The position numbers were made by a program, and so were the translations under genes. This document shows positions 41,125 through 41,840 of a stretch of 41,840 nucleotides of DNA, piece by piece. Source of the stretch: Micromonospora chalcea (lineage in GTDB: Bacteria; Actinomycetota; Actinomycetes; Mycobacteriales; Micromonosporaceae); the NCBI RefSeq assembly GCF_002926165.1, contig NZ_MAGP01000139.1, positions 1 through 41,840 on the forward strand, read 5' to 3'. The notes beneath the pieces were generated by a model. It searched no databases. It was not told the origin of the DNA and saw only the letters and a program-made list of their open reading frames with translations. Positions within the stretch are counted from its first letter, which is position 1. Each line of letters starts with the position of its first letter.

Positions 41125-41316
41125 GTGACCCCGTCTCCGCCCCGTCCGCTACTGACGGTCCGCGCCGCTGTAGTGCTATTGCTGGCACTCCTCGTCGGCC
41201 TGCTTGCCGGTGCACTGTCATTCTTGAACGATCGCTCCGTTCCGACAGCTGTGCTGTTGGGCGGTGGCGCAGCCGGCGGCGCACTGCTCTTGTTCCACAC
41301 GGTGATCGAGTGGTGA
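41125..41316 (+). CDS. Small membrane protein, two TM segments
   Basis: A 63-residue protein with two hydrophobic helices (VRAAVVLLLALLVGLLAGALSFL and TAVLLGGGAAGGALLLFHTVI) joined by a short NDRSVP turn. GTG at 41125 is preferred because GGGAGG lies 5 nt before it; an upstream in-frame GTG at 41095 lacks one. Small proteins of this form recur in Streptomyces and Micromonospora with unknown function. It is divergent from the sigma-like gene. Confidence 0.75.
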   Translation: MTPSPPRPLLTVRAAVVLLLALLVGLLAGALSFLNDRSVPTAVLLGGGAAGGALLLFHTVIEW

Positions 41317-41750
41317 GCATCGACGGGTCCCTTCCGCTGCAGCGCCAGATGGCGTCTAGCAGAATCTCCGAGTGCATATATAGTCATTCACTTATCACGA
41401 CGCCCTAAATGGTGGGCTTGATGGCGAACAACCAGCTATTAGACCCTTGGCGGCGCTTTGAGGGGTTCCGCACTTCACTGTGTCGCCGCCGATAGACCGT
41501 GGGGTCGCGGGCAGGCTACCTCACGCCTGCGGCACGCCCTCGGCATCGATCAAGGTGGCGGCACCTCGACCAGGGTCCGCGCGCACCACAAACGATCACG
41601 TCATGACCGTGCAGTCCATCGCCAACGCCACTGGCGCGCAGAAGATGATCAACCGTACACGCGAGGTTCCCCGTTCGCGACGAGTCGAGCCATCGCCACG
41701 ATAGAAGGCGAAAAAATATGGGTCTTGTGACGGATGTGTGGGTCGGGTGT
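41317..41750. other. Gene-free stretch before a probable IS
   Basis: About 430 nt with no convincing gene. Composition is mixed, with AT-rich patches (GCATATATAG near 41375; AAAAAATATG near 41711). Frames open on both strands are short and without recognisable motifs. GGGTCTTGTGACGG near 41720 may be the terminal repeat of the element whose gene ends at 41751, but the other end is outside the window. Confidence 0.35.
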
Positions 41751-41840
41751 TCATGGGCGGGGTAGTTCGGGTCGGTGGCCGCCGAGGCTGAGCATGGCCA
41801 TGGCAATGAGGGCTTCGGATGAGTGGAAGCCGAAGGCCAT
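41751..41840 (-). CDS. C-terminal end of a probable transposase (partial)
   Basis: The minus strand is open from the window edge to TGA at 41751. It encodes 29 residues: AFGFHSSEALIAMAMLSLGG then HRPELPRP. This ALIAxAML-LGGHRPxLP ending is familiar from transposases of actinobacterial insertion sequences. The family cannot be named from this tail. The other two elements nearby make an IS reasonable. Confidence 0.45.
   Translation of the reverse strand: MAFGFHSSEALIAMAMLSLGGHRPELPRP

Overview
The window reads as high-GC actinobacterial chromosome, most likely Micromonospora or a close relative in the Micromonosporaceae. This is inferred from codon use, gene content and intergenic inverted repeats; no database search was possible. 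Genes are tightly packed, often with GTG starts and 4-nt stop/start overlaps.

Positions 1-30511 look like conserved core. In order: the tail of an unidentified gene, tRNA-Pro(CGG), a HAD hydrolase, a ChaA-type cation/proton antiporter, an MFS transporter, a secreted UshA-type 5'-nucleotidase, a metallophosphoesterase/GGCT-like pair, a GAF-GAF-GGDEF diguanylate cyclase, and the aspartate-pathway pair lysC-asd with an internal start for an aspartokinase beta subunit. Next come a lipoprotein, an ArsR-type regulator divergent from an MFS exporter, leuA with a leucine-codon leader peptide and hairpin, a DHA2-type MFS exporter, a lipoprotein HNH nuclease with an overlapping partner, and a peptide ABC transporter operon (oppA-oppB-oppC-oppD-oppF). 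The block ends with a replication/repair cluster (dnaX, ybaB, recR), the small SRP RNA and tRNA-Ser(GGA).

Positions 30512-41840 are accessory and mosaic. Right after tRNA-Ser lies a lower-GC gene with a PD-(D/E)XK nuclease-like core and an apparently leaderless promoter. High-GC genes follow: an ECF42-like sigma factor coupled to a DGPF/YCII protein, a Nudix hydrolase, and a coupled pair of unknown genes. Then come an IS5-like element (about 35194-36106) and a decayed ISAs1-family element (36318-37644). The ISAs1 element has matching terminal repeats and an exact 10-bp target duplication, and it interrupts a DUF4145-like gene that has since gained several frameshifts. Beyond it, a sigma-70-like gene overlaps a gene for a dynamin-like protein whose P-loop has lost its GKS residues. 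A short membrane protein and the end of a probable transposase close the window.

The best candidates for undescribed biology are the sigma factor/pseudo-dynamin pair, the nuclease-like gene beside tRNA-Ser, the unknown coupled pair at 34018-35150, and a 31-bp palindrome plus SOS-box-like element present twice, 26 kb apart.
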